Shown piece by piece: positions 33,566 to 45,450 of a stretch of DNA of 64,000 bases. The number at the start of each line of letters is the position of its first letter. The first letter of the stretch is position 1. This DNA is from JBBDIX01 sp050486225. GTDB taxonomy: Bacteria > Actinomycetota > Nitriliruptoria > Nitriliruptorales > Nitriliruptoraceae. The translations under genes and the position numbers were made by a program. The stretch covers positions 1 through 64,000 of the forward strand of contig JBJHCV010000008.1 of assembly GCA_050486225.1 (NCBI GenBank), given 5' to 3'. The notes beneath the pieces were generated by a model, which had not been told where the DNA came from, searched no databases, and saw only the letters and a list, made by a program, of their open reading frames with translations.

Positions 33566-33973
33566 ATGGATACGGACATCGAGGCCCGTGACATGTCCCC
33601 ACGGCGTGTCGTCGGCGCGACGTCCACGGTCGGCATCTCGGTCCTGTTCGTCGCGTCCATGACCCTGTTCGACCCTCCACAGTGGATGTGGTTCATCCCG
33701 GAACCGGTGGTGGACGCCGTCGGGTTCCGGCCCATGGTGATGCTGCTCAACGTCGCCCTGTTCGTGCCGTTGGGGCTCAGTCTCGGTGCGTGGTGGCCGT
33801 CCCGGCCGAGGCTCCTCTGGGTCGCTGTCGCCCTGTCGGTGACGGTGGAGCTCGTGCAGCTGACCCTGCCCGATCGGTACACCGACCCTCTCGACGTGCT
33901 TGCCAACAGTGCCGGTGCCGCGCTGGGGTTCGTCACGGCACGCTGGCTCCACAGCCGCCGTCGTCGCGAGTGA
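33566..33973 (+). CDS. VanZ-like membrane protein
   Basis: A 135-residue membrane protein with a VanZ-family pattern: hydrophobic helices, VMLLNVALFVPLGLSLGAW, a short basic loop with RPRLLWVAVALSVTVELVQLTLPDRYTDPLDVLANSAGAALGF, and a basic tail. The ELxQ, DxxDVxxNxxGAxxG signature is clear. VanZ itself gives low-level teicoplanin resistance; most relatives have no known role. The ATG at 33566 is preceded by an unusually AT-rich stretch for this genome (33460-33565). No strong ribosome-binding site was seen. Confidence 0.85.
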   Translation: MDTDIEARDMSPRRVVGATSTVGISVLFVASMTLFDPPQWMWFIPEPVVDAVGFRPMVMLLNVALFVPLGLSLGAWWPSRPRLLWVAVALSVTVELVQLTLPDRYTDPLDVLANSAGAALGFVTARWLHSRRRRE

Positions 33974-34030
33974 TCGACGCCGCTCGGCTACGGTGGAACG
34001 GCACGACACCCAAGAGCCGAGGTGGTCCTG

Positions 34031-34600
34031 ATGAGCGCTTCCCCCCGTGCGTCCGCCGCAGTCCTTGCCGACCGGGTGCCCGGTGCGCTGACCCGGGACG
34101 TGGCCCTCGTCGCGAGTTTCGCCGTGGCGATCGCGTTGAGCGCGCAGTTGGCCTTCCCGCTGCCGGGAACCCCCATCCTCGTCACGGCGCAGACGCTGGT
34201 GGTGCTCCTCGGGGCGGCGACGCTCGGTGCGACACGGGCCTCGATCGGCGCGGGCGCATTCCTGCTCGTGGGGTTGGCCGGTGTCCCCACGTGGTTCGCC
34301 CACAGTGGCGGGACCTCGACCGGCTACATCATCGGGTTCGTCGCCGCGGCGCTGCTCGTCGGGCGCTGTGCCCGTTCCGGGCTCCTTCGTTCGCACCTCG
34401 GTGCCGTGGCGGTGATGGTTGCCGGAAACCTCGTGATCTACGCGTTCGGGGTACCCGTGCTGGCGCTCGTGCTCGGCATCGGACTCGGGCAGGCCGTGCT
34501 GCTCGGTGTGGTCCCGTTCCTGATCGGTGACGCCGTCAAGATCGCGATCGCGACAGCGCTGCTCCCGCAGGTACAGCGCCTGGTCGACAGGACCGGGTGA
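34031..34600 (+). CDS. bioY: Biotin transporter S component BioY
   Basis: A 189-residue integral membrane protein with about six hydrophobic helices. BioY signatures: LPGTPILVTAQTLVVLLGAATLGATRASIGAGAFLLVGLAGVP in parts, GTSTGYIIGFVAAALLVG, GNLVIYAFGVPVLA, and the C-terminal PFLIGDAVKIAIATALLP. BioY is the substrate-binding component of an ECF-type biotin importer; no ECF A or T components are in the window. It supplies biotin for enzymes such as the pyruvate carboxylase at 4.1 kb. A TACGGT -10-like box is at 33989-33994 and a GAGGTGG site precedes the ATG at 34031. Confidence 0.93.
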   Translation: MSASPRASAAVLADRVPGALTRDVALVASFAVAIALSAQLAFPLPGTPILVTAQTLVVLLGAATLGATRASIGAGAFLLVGLAGVPTWFAHSGGTSTGYIIGFVAAALLVGRCARSGLLRSHLGAVAVMVAGNLVIYAFGVPVLALVLGIGLGQAVLLGVVPFLIGDAVKIAIATALLPQVQRLVDRTG

Positions 34601-34654
34601 CCCCCTGCGCGCCGGGCGTCGCACGTGACCAGGAGGCTCGTGGAGGATCGACGC

Positions 34655-35647
34655 ATGGCGGTGGACGAGGGCACAGGTCGCGTGGCCGCGACGTACGGCG
34701 GTGCCCGGGCGCTCGTCACCGGCGCTGCGGGATTCCTCGGGTCGAGTGTGTGTCGCGCACTGCTCGCCGCCGACGTTCGGGTGTTCGGGGTCGACTCGTT
34801 CATCACGGGCAGGCGGGAGAACGTCGCGGACCTCGAGGACGACGACCGGTTCGAACTCTCCGAAGCCGACGTCGTGGCGTACCTCGAGGTTCCCCGCGAC
34901 GTCTCCGTCGTCCTGCACCTCGCGTCACCGGCATCACCCGTCGACTACCTGCGTCACCCGATCCACACGATGAAGGTCGGGTCCATCGGCACGCTCAACG
35001 CGTTGGGGGTGGCGCGGGAACGAGGCGCACGATTCCTGCTCGCGTCGACCTCAGAGGTGTATGGCGATCCGCGCGAGCATCCCCAGTCGGAGGAGTATCG
35101 GGGCAACGTCGACACGACCGGTCCCCGTGGCGTGTACGACGAGGCCAAACGGTTCGCGGAGGCGATGACCTACGCGTACCACCGGGACCACGGCGTCGAC
35201 GTACGGGTCGCGCGGATCTTCAACACCTACGGCCCGGGAATGCGCCGCGACGACGGGCGCCTCGTGCCGACCCTCATGGGTCAGGCGCTGCGGGGCGAGC
35301 CGCTCACGGTCCATGGCACCGGCGACCAGACACGGTCCCTGTGCCACGTCGACGACATGGTGGACGGACTCCTGCGACTCCTCGCCTCCGACCGGACGTT
35401 GCCGTGCAACCTCGGGTCCGACGTCGAGGTGCGCGTGATCGAGGTCGCCCGGGCGATCCTCCGGCACTGTGAGGCCGACGTCGACATCGTCCACACCGAG
35501 CGGGCCTCGCACGACCCTCAGCGTCGGCGCCCCGACCTGACCGTCGCCCGTCGCGAACTCGGCTGGGAACCGACGGTCGACCTGGACGAGGGGCTGGCCG
35601 ACACGGTCCGGTGGGCGAGGGAGCGACCCGGTCGCTTCACCGCCTGA
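34655..35647 (+). CDS. NAD-dependent epimerase/dehydratase, UDP-glucuronate decarboxylase-like
   Basis: A 330-residue short-chain dehydrogenase/reductase of the extended type. NAD-binding motif: ALVTGAAGFLGSSVC. Catalytic Tyr161 and Lys165 in VYDEAKRFAEAMTYAYHR, then RIFNTYGPGMRRDDGRLVPTLMGQALRGEPLTVHGTGDQTRSLCHVDDMVDGLLRL. This middle region is the pattern of UDP-xylose synthase (UDP-glucuronate decarboxylase); dTDP-glucose 4,6-dehydratase is the main alternative. The HLASPASPVDYLRHPIHTMKVGSIGTLN segment also favours the decarboxylase group. No other cell-surface sugar genes are adjacent. The ATG at 34655 has a GGAGG site about 8 nt upstream. Confidence 0.85.
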   Translation: MAVDEGTGRVAATYGGARALVTGAAGFLGSSVCRALLAADVRVFGVDSFITGRRENVADLEDDDRFELSEADVVAYLEVPRDVSVVLHLASPASPVDYLRHPIHTMKVGSIGTLNALGVARERGARFLLASTSEVYGDPREHPQSEEYRGNVDTTGPRGVYDEAKRFAEAMTYAYHRDHGVDVRVARIFNTYGPGMRRDDGRLVPTLMGQALRGEPLTVHGTGDQTRSLCHVDDMVDGLLRLLASDRTLPCNLGSDVEVRVIEVARAILRHCEADVDIVHTERASHDPQRRRPDLTVARRELGWEPTVDLDEGLADTVRWARERPGRFTA

Positions 35648-35656
35648 GGCGCTCGG

Positions 35657-36511
35657 TCACAGGCCGAGGTTCTCATGGATCTGGCGTGTCGCCGTCGAGT
35701 GGTTGAGCGTGTAGAAGTGCAGGCCCGGCACCCCCTCGTCGAGGAGTCGTGCACACAGCTGCGTCGCGACCTCGATGCCGATGCGGCGGACCTCGTCGGG
35801 ATCGTCGACCGCGTGCAGGCGAGTGGCGAGCTGCGCGGGGAACTCGGCACCGGACAGCTGCGCGAACCGTTCGATCTGCCGAACGTCGGTCACGGGCATG
35901 ATGCCGGGGATGACCGGCCGGTCGCAGCCGCGGGCGGCGAGGTCCTCGACCAGCCGGAGGTGGTGGGTGACGTCGAAGAAGAACTGGGTGATGGCGAAGT
36001 CGGCGACCTCGAGCTTGGCGGCCAGGTGGTCACGATCGGTGGCGAGGTCCGTGGAGGACGGATGCCCCTCGGGGTGCGCGGCGACGCCGATCGAGAACGC
36101 GGCGCCTCCGATCGACCGGGCGAGGTGGACCAGGTCGATCGCGTGCTCGATCTCCCAGAACGCGTCGGTGTCACCGCGTGGCGGATCGCCGCGCAGCAGC
36201 ATGAGGTTGTCGATGCCGGCGTCCAGGTGCCGGCGCAGGATGGCCTCGAGTTCGTCGCGTGTGTGTGACACGGCGGTCAGGTGCGCCATCGGGTTCAGCG
36301 TCGTGTCGTCGCGGAGGTGCTCGACCAGTTCCCGCGTCGCGTCACGGGTCGACCCTCCGGCCCCGTACGTGACCGACACGAACGTCGGTTCCAGCCGTTC
36401 GAGCTCGCGCAACGTGGCCCGCAGTCGGTCGGCCGCGGCGTCGCTGCGGGGAGGGAAGAACTCGAATGACACGGCGAAGCCCTGGCCGAGTCGTTCGTGG
36501 ATGCGGGTCAT
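35657..36511 (-). CDS. metF: Methylenetetrahydrofolate reductase
   Basis: A 284-residue FAD enzyme that makes 5-methyl-THF, the methyl donor for MetH. Seen: VSFEFFPPRSD near the start, PTFVSVTYGAGGSTRD, MAHLTAVSHTRDELEAIL, NLMLLRGDPPRG, AAHPEGHPSS, ITQFFFDV and PGIMPVTDVRQIERFA; all are typical of bacterial MetF, including the flavin- and folate-binding loops. The ATG at 36511 overlaps the upstream GNAT/acyl-CoA synthetase stop by 4 nt, making it the third gene of the metH operon. Its stop lies just after the UXS-like gene on the opposite strand with only 9 bp between. Confidence 0.97.
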   Translation of the reverse strand: MTRIHERLGQGFAVSFEFFPPRSDAAADRLRATLRELERLEPTFVSVTYGAGGSTRDATRELVEHLRDDTTLNPMAHLTAVSHTRDELEAILRRHLDAGIDNLMLLRGDPPRGDTDAFWEIEHAIDLVHLARSIGGAAFSIGVAAHPEGHPSSTDLATDRDHLAAKLEVADFAITQFFFDVTHHLRLVEDLAARGCDRPVIPGIMPVTDVRQIERFAQLSGAEFPAQLATRLHAVDDPDEVRRIGIEVATQLCARLLDEGVPGLHFYTLNHSTATRQIHENLGL

Positions 36512-39200
36512 CGAGACGTTCCTGTCAGCTGCATGCGCACGTCGACGGCGGTCGCACCGGACGAGCCGGGGCCGACGAACACGGGGTTGAGGTCGAGTTC
36601 GGTGATCTCCGGGACGTCCTCGACCAGGGCGTTGACCCGGTGGAGCAGGTCGACCAGCGCGTCGATGTCGGCGGGTGGGGCGCCGCGATAGCCGCTCAGC
36701 AGCGGTCGCATGCGCAGTTCGTCGAGCATCTCGTCCACGTCCTGGTCGGTCAGCGGGGTGATGCGCAGGCTGACGTCGTGGATCAGTTCGACGAGCGTGC
36801 CGCCCATCCCGGTGACGACCACGGGACCAAACGACGGGTCGTGTGTGACGCCGACGACCATCTCCACGCCCGTGGGCACCATCTGCTGGACCACGAACGC
36901 TCCGGCCAGGTGCTCGAGTCCCTGGTCGCGGAGCCGAGCCGTCATGCGCTCGATGGATGTGGCGACGTCGCCGGCGGAGGTGAGGGACAGCACCACCCCG
37001 CCGATGTCCGCCTTGTGGACCGCGGCCGCCAGCTTGACCGCCACGGGCCCGTCCAGCCGATCGAACGCGCGTGCCCCCTCCTCGGCCGAGGTGACCACCT
37101 CCGAGGCGGCGAACGGGATGCCGTAGGCCGACAGGATCCGGGTCGCGGTGCCGTGGTCCGCCCAGACGCCGCCCGCTCCACCGGGGTGGTCGGCGGTGAA
37201 CTCGTCGACGGCGACGCGGGCGGCCTCGCGGTCGATCCCGGCAGGCTCGACCACCTCGCCCAGCGGTCGGCGACGCCACGTGGCGTACCGGTGGACGCGA
37301 CCCAGAGCGCGCGCGGCGGTCTCGGGAAACGCGAAGACGGGGACCCCGGCCTCGGTCAGTCGGCGGGGGGCGTCGTCGGCGGACATGAACACCGACACCA
37401 CGACGAGGTCGTCGGGCAGGTCGTCGACGGTGCGTGCCAGCGCATCGGCGACACCGTCCGCGTCGATCGACCCCGTCGGGATGAAGATCACGAAGACGAC
37501 GTCGACCTCGTCTGCCTCGCCCAGGACCTGCAGGGCCCGGGCGTACTGCTCGGCCGACGCGGAGGCGATCATGTCCACGGGGTTGGTGATCCCGGCCTCG
37601 GTCGGCAGGAAGGACCGCAACTGCTCGAGCGTGCGGTCGGAGAGGTGGGGGACCTCGAGGCCGTGGGCCTCCAGCGCATCGGCCGCGAGGATCGCCGGTC
37701 CGCCCGCGTTGCTGAGGATCGCGACGTTGCGGCCGGTGGGAAGCGGCTGTCGGGCCAGCAACGTGGCGACGTCGAACATCTCCTCCAGAGTGTCCGTGCG
37801 CACCACCCCGGTCTGGTCGAACAGCGCCTGGACGGCCTCGTCACCCGAGGACATCGCGGCGGTGTGTGACGACGCCGCCCGCACCCCTGCGTGGCTACGG
37901 CCGGACTTGACCGCGACGATCGGCTTGCTCCGGGACACACGTCGCGCGATCCGGGAGAAGCGGCGCGGGTTGCCGAACGACTCGAGGTACATCAGCACGA
38001 CGTCGGTGTCGGGATCCTCCTCCCAGTACAGGAGCAGGTCGTTGCCGGAGATGTCGGCCTTGTTGCCGACCGACACGAACGTCGCCATGCCGAGGCCCAG
38101 TCGATCGACGTGGCGAAGCACGGCCAGACCGAGCGCCCCGGACTGCGAAGACATCGAGATCCGGCCTGCGGCCGGGAAGATCGGGGAGAAGGTGGCGTTC
38201 ATGCGCACGTCGTCAGCGCCGTTGAGCAGGCCCATGCAGTTCGGCCCGACGAGGCGCAGACCGTGCCCGCGCGCCAGTGCGAGCAGTTCGTCCTGCCGGT
38301 CGCGACCGCCGTCGACCTCGGCGAATCCTGCGGTCACGACGCAGACCGCGGCGACGCCGAGTCTGCCGGCCTCGTCGACGACCCCGGCGACCAGCGGCGC
38401 CGGGACACAGACGATCACCAGGTCGGGAACCTGTGGACACGCCGCGAGGTCGGGGTAGGCCGCGACGGCCTGCACGTGGGTCGCGTTCGGGTTGACCGGG
38501 TACACCGCCCCCGCGAACCCGCCACGAACGAGGTTGCCGAACACCGTCCCGCCGATCGCGCGGGGGTTGCGTGACGCTCCGACCACGGCGATGCGCTGCG
38601 GGTGCAGGAACCGGCGCAGCGCCGCGGTGGCGGCTCGCCGCTCCGCCTCGTCCACGACGTCGAGGAACCTCGGGGTCTCGGTGAGTTCCAGGTCTGACTG
38701 GAGGACCCCGGCGCCCTCGCCGCGCGCCTGGTACTCGAGTCCGAGTTCCCGGATGAGGTTCAGCATCCGGACGTTGTCGGCCAGCACGTCGCCACGCAGG
38801 TGCGTGATGCCAGCGTCGGCCCCGGCCCGGGCGACCTCGCGGACCAGTGCGGTTCCCACGCCCCGTCCCTGTTCGGCATCCTCGACCAGCGCGGCGAACT
38901 CGGCGCGCGAGGGGAGATCGGGATCCCGGTCCCACTGGGCGAAGCCGACGATGCGCTCCGCGTCTCCGTGGCCCCGGCAGGCGACGACGGCGAACTGCTG
39001 CCCCGGCTCGAGTCGGGTGAAGCGCTGCACCGACGCGTGGTCCAGCGTGAACGGTCCGAGGAATCGTCGGCGCCGCGACTCGGGTGACGTCCGCTCCCAC
39101 ATCGCGAGCAGACGCTCGTCGTCGTCGGGTCGCATCTCGCGCAGCGTCACCGTGGTGCCGTCGGGCAGCACGTGTGCACGAGGGTCCATGGCCTGCTCCG

Positions 39201-39204
<4 letters not shown>
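36508..39204 (-). CDS. GNAT acetyltransferase fused to NDP-forming acyl-CoA synthetase
   Basis: A fused protein of 898 residues. Residues 15-175 form a GNAT domain (VTLREMRPDDDERLLAMW, EQGRGVGTALVREVARAGADAG). A CoA-binding domain follows (RIAVVGASRNPRAIGGTVFGNLVRGGF), then a ligase domain (SQSGALGLAVL, VSVGNKADISGNDLLLYW), with His447 in SSHTAAMSSGDEA matching the phosphohistidine of ADP-forming enzymes, and finally an ATP-grasp domain (VAVKLAAAVHKADIGGVVL, VVQQMVPTGVEMVVGVTHDPSFGPVVVTGMGG). Fusions of this kind include protein lysine acetyltransferases (Pat) that regulate acyl-CoA synthetases; the retained His suggests it may also make acyl-CoA. It is coupled by 4-nt overlaps to metH before and metF after it. 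Confidence 0.93.
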
Positions 39205-42866
<3,662 letters not shown>

Positions 42867-42872
42867 GTGCGA

Positions 42873-42878
42873 AGCCTA
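42873..42878 (-). promoter_or_regulatory. -10 box (TAGGCT) for a leaderless metH mRNA
   Basis: On the minus strand TAGGCT is followed by TCGCAC and then the metH ATG. The 6-nt gap would place the transcription start at the initiation codon. No ribosome-binding site is present, consistent with a leaderless transcript. Confidence 0.65.
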
Positions 42879-42970
42879 CGGGGCTCCTGGGCCCGTGATC
42901 GCCGCGCGGCGACAGGTCGGCGTCGCGGCCCCGGCTTGCCCCCGGGTGTCGAGACGGGGAACATGCGGCC

Positions 42971-43432
42971 ATGTTCCGTCGCAAACCAGACATGCCCGCA
43001 GAGGTCCACCCCGCGTGGTGGGCCTTCCTCGACTGTGCCGAGGTCATCGAGGCCGGCCGTCGAGTGCTGCTCGGCACGCTGCCGACCGGCAGGGTCGAAC
43101 CCGCACCGATCGCCGTCGGCACGGACGCGGTCCGGCGCTCGATCACCGACGCGCGTGCCTGGATGCCTGACTGGAGACTCGACGCGATCGCCCACGAGTG
43201 GCAGGCCTGTTCCGACTCGCTCGACGAGGCACTGCAGGCAGCGGGTGAACTCGACGAGGTCGCGGCGAGCACCGACGAACTCGAGGAACTGCTCGAGGCG
43301 GTCGGCGCCGTCGTCGAACCCCTGGACACGTTCGCCGACGCGGAGCGGGCGTTCCGACGCCTCTGGCGTCCGCCGTCCCGCCGTCCCGACGACGGTCCGG
43401 GTACCGATGCATCCGTGAAGGACACCGCGTGA
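42971..43432 (+). CDS. Conserved-looking acidic protein of unknown function
   Basis: A 153-residue soluble protein, acidic, mostly helical, with no motif I recognise. It starts MFRRKPDMPAEVHPAWWAFLD and has the segments VEAGRRVLLGTLPTGR-like, PIAVGTDAVRRSITDARAWMPDW, then a long helix-rich acidic part. The stop overlaps the purM start by 4 nt (GTGA), so translation is coupled and the gene is probably real. Its position before purM suggests a link to purine synthesis or its regulation, but this is only context. Confidence 0.7.
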   Translation: MFRRKPDMPAEVHPAWWAFLDCAEVIEAGRRVLLGTLPTGRVEPAPIAVGTDAVRRSITDARAWMPDWRLDAIAHEWQACSDSLDEALQAAGELDEVAASTDELEELLEAVGAVVEPLDTFADAERAFRRLWRPPSRRPDDGPGTDASVKDTA

Positions 43433-44505
43433 CCACCTCCGGCGGGACGGGCGAACCCCTCTCCTATGCAGACGCGGGGGTCGACATCGAGGCGGCCGAC
43501 CGGGCCGTCGGGCAGATCGCGAGGCACGCCGCCCGGACGCGACGACCCGAGGTGCTCGACGGCATCGGCGGGTTCGGCGGACTCTTCGCGGCACGGTTCG
43601 AGGGTCTGCGTGAACCGGTGCTCGTGTCGGGCACCGACGGGGTCGGCACGAAGGTCGAGATCGCTCGTCGCATGGGCGTGTACGACACGATCGGGCGCGA
43701 CCTCGTCGCGATGGTGGTCGACGACCTCGTGGTGACGGGAGCCTCCCCCCTGTTCTTCAACGACTACATCGTGGTGGGACGTCTCGGCGAGGCGCGGGTC
43801 GTCGACCTCGTGGCGGGCATCGCCGACGGATGCGTCGAGGCCGGGTGCGCGCTCGTCGGCGGGGAGACCGCCGAGCACCCGGACCTGCTCGACGACGACG
43901 CGTTCGACCTCGCGGGCTTCGGGGTGGGTGTCGTCGATCGCGATCGTCTGCTGGGCGCGCCACGTGTGCGGCCGGGAGACGTACTTCTCGCGATCGAGTC
44001 GTCCGGGCTGCACAGCAACGGTTACAGCCTCGTGCGACGGATCGTGGGTGAGCTCCCGCTCGACGAACGGCACGGGCTCGATCGTCCCCTCGGCGAGGAA
44101 CTCCTCGAACCCACCCGGATCCACACGGCCGACTGTCTCGCGCTCATCGAGGCGGTCGACGTCCACGCGCTGTGTCACGTCACCGGCGGGGGCATACCGG
44201 GCAACCTCCCGCGTGTCCTGCCCGCCGGGGTGGTCGCGGACGTCGACCGTGACACGTGGCGCTGGCCGGCCATCTTCGAGTGGTTGCGTGTCCACGGACC
44301 CGTGACCGAGGCGGAGATGTGGCGCACGTTCAACTGCGGGGTCGGGATGATCGTCGTGCTGCCCGAACAGGACGCGGATCGCGCGGTCGACCTGCTCGCC
44401 GGGCGAGGCGTGCGGGCGTGGCGCATGGGGGCCGTCGCCGCTGCCACGACGCCCGATGCCGAGCCGCACGTCCGTCTCGTGGGTGCCGAGATCGACGGGC
44501 CCTGA
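43429..44505 (+). CDS. purM: Phosphoribosylformylglycinamidine cyclo-ligase
   Basis: A 358-residue ATP-dependent enzyme that closes the imidazole ring of aminoimidazole ribotide in purine synthesis. Family features: SYADAGVDIEAADRAVGQIA, GGFGGLFA, LVSGTDGVGTKVEIAR, DLVAMVVDDLVVTGASPLFFNDYI, GCALVGGETAEHP, SGLHSNGYSLVRRIV, HVTGGGIPGNLPRVLP and TFNCGVGMIVVLP. These separate it from the related selenophosphate synthetase SelD. The GTG at 43429 overlaps the upstream gene. No purF or other pur genes lie in the window, so it is apart from the usual purine operon here. Confidence 0.97.
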   Translation: MTTSGGTGEPLSYADAGVDIEAADRAVGQIARHAARTRRPEVLDGIGGFGGLFAARFEGLREPVLVSGTDGVGTKVEIARRMGVYDTIGRDLVAMVVDDLVVTGASPLFFNDYIVVGRLGEARVVDLVAGIADGCVEAGCALVGGETAEHPDLLDDDAFDLAGFGVGVVDRDRLLGAPRVRPGDVLLAIESSGLHSNGYSLVRRIVGELPLDERHGLDRPLGEELLEPTRIHTADCLALIEAVDVHALCHVTGGGIPGNLPRVLPAGVVADVDRDTWRWPAIFEWLRVHGPVTEAEMWRTFNCGVGMIVVLPEQDADRAVDLLAGRGVRAWRMGAVAAATTPDAEPHVRLVGAEIDGP

Positions 44506-44575
44506 CCCGCCGTTGGCGGGATGCCACGAGGCAGGGGACGCGCACCCGTCATGGGCGTCGGCGCGATCCGACCGT

Positions 44576-44581
44576 TAGGGT
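44576..44581 (+). promoter_or_regulatory. -10 box (TAGGGT) for a leaderless mRNA
   Basis: TAGGGT ends 5 nt before the ATG at 44587, the spacing expected for transcription starting at the initiation codon. No ribosome-binding site lies between. Confidence 0.5.
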
Positions 44582-44586
44582 CTTCG

Positions 44587-45396
44587 ATGATGGACCTCCC
44601 TCGTGCGCAGTTGCGGCTGTTCGCCCCGTTGGACTCGTTCCCCCCGGGGCAGCGTCGCCACTGGGAGGCGTACGTCGCCTCGGGGCGCGGACTCACGCGC
44701 TCCCAGCAGGCACGGGCCGAGGCCCGATCCTTCCGGGGCATCCTGTGGGGACACCCCCCGTCGGCCGAACCTGAGGCGCTGGTGCGCCGTCGCGGCGAGC
44801 GAGTCCTGGTGTGTCCACTGGAGGCCGACGTGCGGGCAGCGGTGTCGCTGGAACGCTTCCGGCGTTCCGTGCCCGGCCAGGTCGCCGATGCGTTCCTCCC
44901 GGACGTCGGCCTGCGCGAGGAGCTCGGGCGGGTGGTGGCGACGCGACGAACGCCCCACGTGCTCGACGAGGCCTGGCTCGTCCCCCTGCACTGGTTCCTC
45001 GCGTTCGATCCGTCGCAGCGCCGGGTCCGTGGACACGCGGAGGGTCATGGGACGCGCGTCGTCCACCTCACCGGCTCGGATGCGGCGCTGGAGCGGCTGC
45101 GTCGTGTGCTCGGTGCCGTGACCGCGTCTCCCCACGTCCCGGAGGACGTGGTCGACGGGGTGTCGGCGCTCGCTGCGTGGATCGATCGCTTCAGCCCTGA
45201 GTCGCTGCTGGAGCTCGACTACGGCGGGGTCGCCGACCTGTTCGATGCGGACGAGCTCCGAGAGGACACCACCTGCGCCGACCTGTGGGACGTCGTCCAC
45301 GAGTTCGAACGTGACGACCCGGGTGCCGCCGCAGACGCGTTCGAGGTGGTGCGGCGCCGATGGGCGCACCGATGGCTGCGCCAGCACGCGAACTGA
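44587..45396 (+). CDS. Hypothetical protein, 269 residues
   Basis: A soluble protein with no recognised motif. The beginning is DLPRAQLRLFAPLDSFPPGQRRHWEAYV. The central part is charged (VCPLEADVRAAVSLERFRRSVPG, RRTPHVLDEAWLVPLHWFLAFDPSQRR), and the C-terminus is acidic and helical (DVVHEFERDDPGAAADAF then RRRWAHRWLRQHAN). The arrangement WLVPLHWFLAF...R looks like a conserved core, and the family may be actinobacteria-specific. The ATG at 44587 follows a TAGGGT box by 5 nt, implying a leaderless transcript. It lies between purM and aceE; no functional link can be drawn. Confidence 0.72.
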   Translation: MMDLPRAQLRLFAPLDSFPPGQRRHWEAYVASGRGLTRSQQARAEARSFRGILWGHPPSAEPEALVRRRGERVLVCPLEADVRAAVSLERFRRSVPGQVADAFLPDVGLREELGRVVATRRTPHVLDEAWLVPLHWFLAFDPSQRRVRGHAEGHGTRVVHLTGSDAALERLRRVLGAVTASPHVPEDVVDGVSALAAWIDRFSPESLLELDYGGVADLFDADELREDTTCADLWDVVHEFERDDPGAAADAFEVVRRRWAHRWLRQHAN

Positions 45397-45450
45397 ATCC
45401 CGCCACCTCGTGGTGACGGGTTACCGTACGCACCTGCCCGGAGGAATCAC

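Noticed and set aside
42867..42970. Cobalamin or SAM riboswitch ahead of metH
   Set aside because: The space is only 104 bp, no B12-box or SAM core was found, and the -10 box sits 6 nt before the ATG.
43429..44505. selD, which would have completed the selenium pathway
   Set aside because: The protein has PurM signatures (YADAGVDIEAAD, GTDGVGTK, GGGIPGNLPR) and lacks the N-terminal Cys/Sec segment of SelD.
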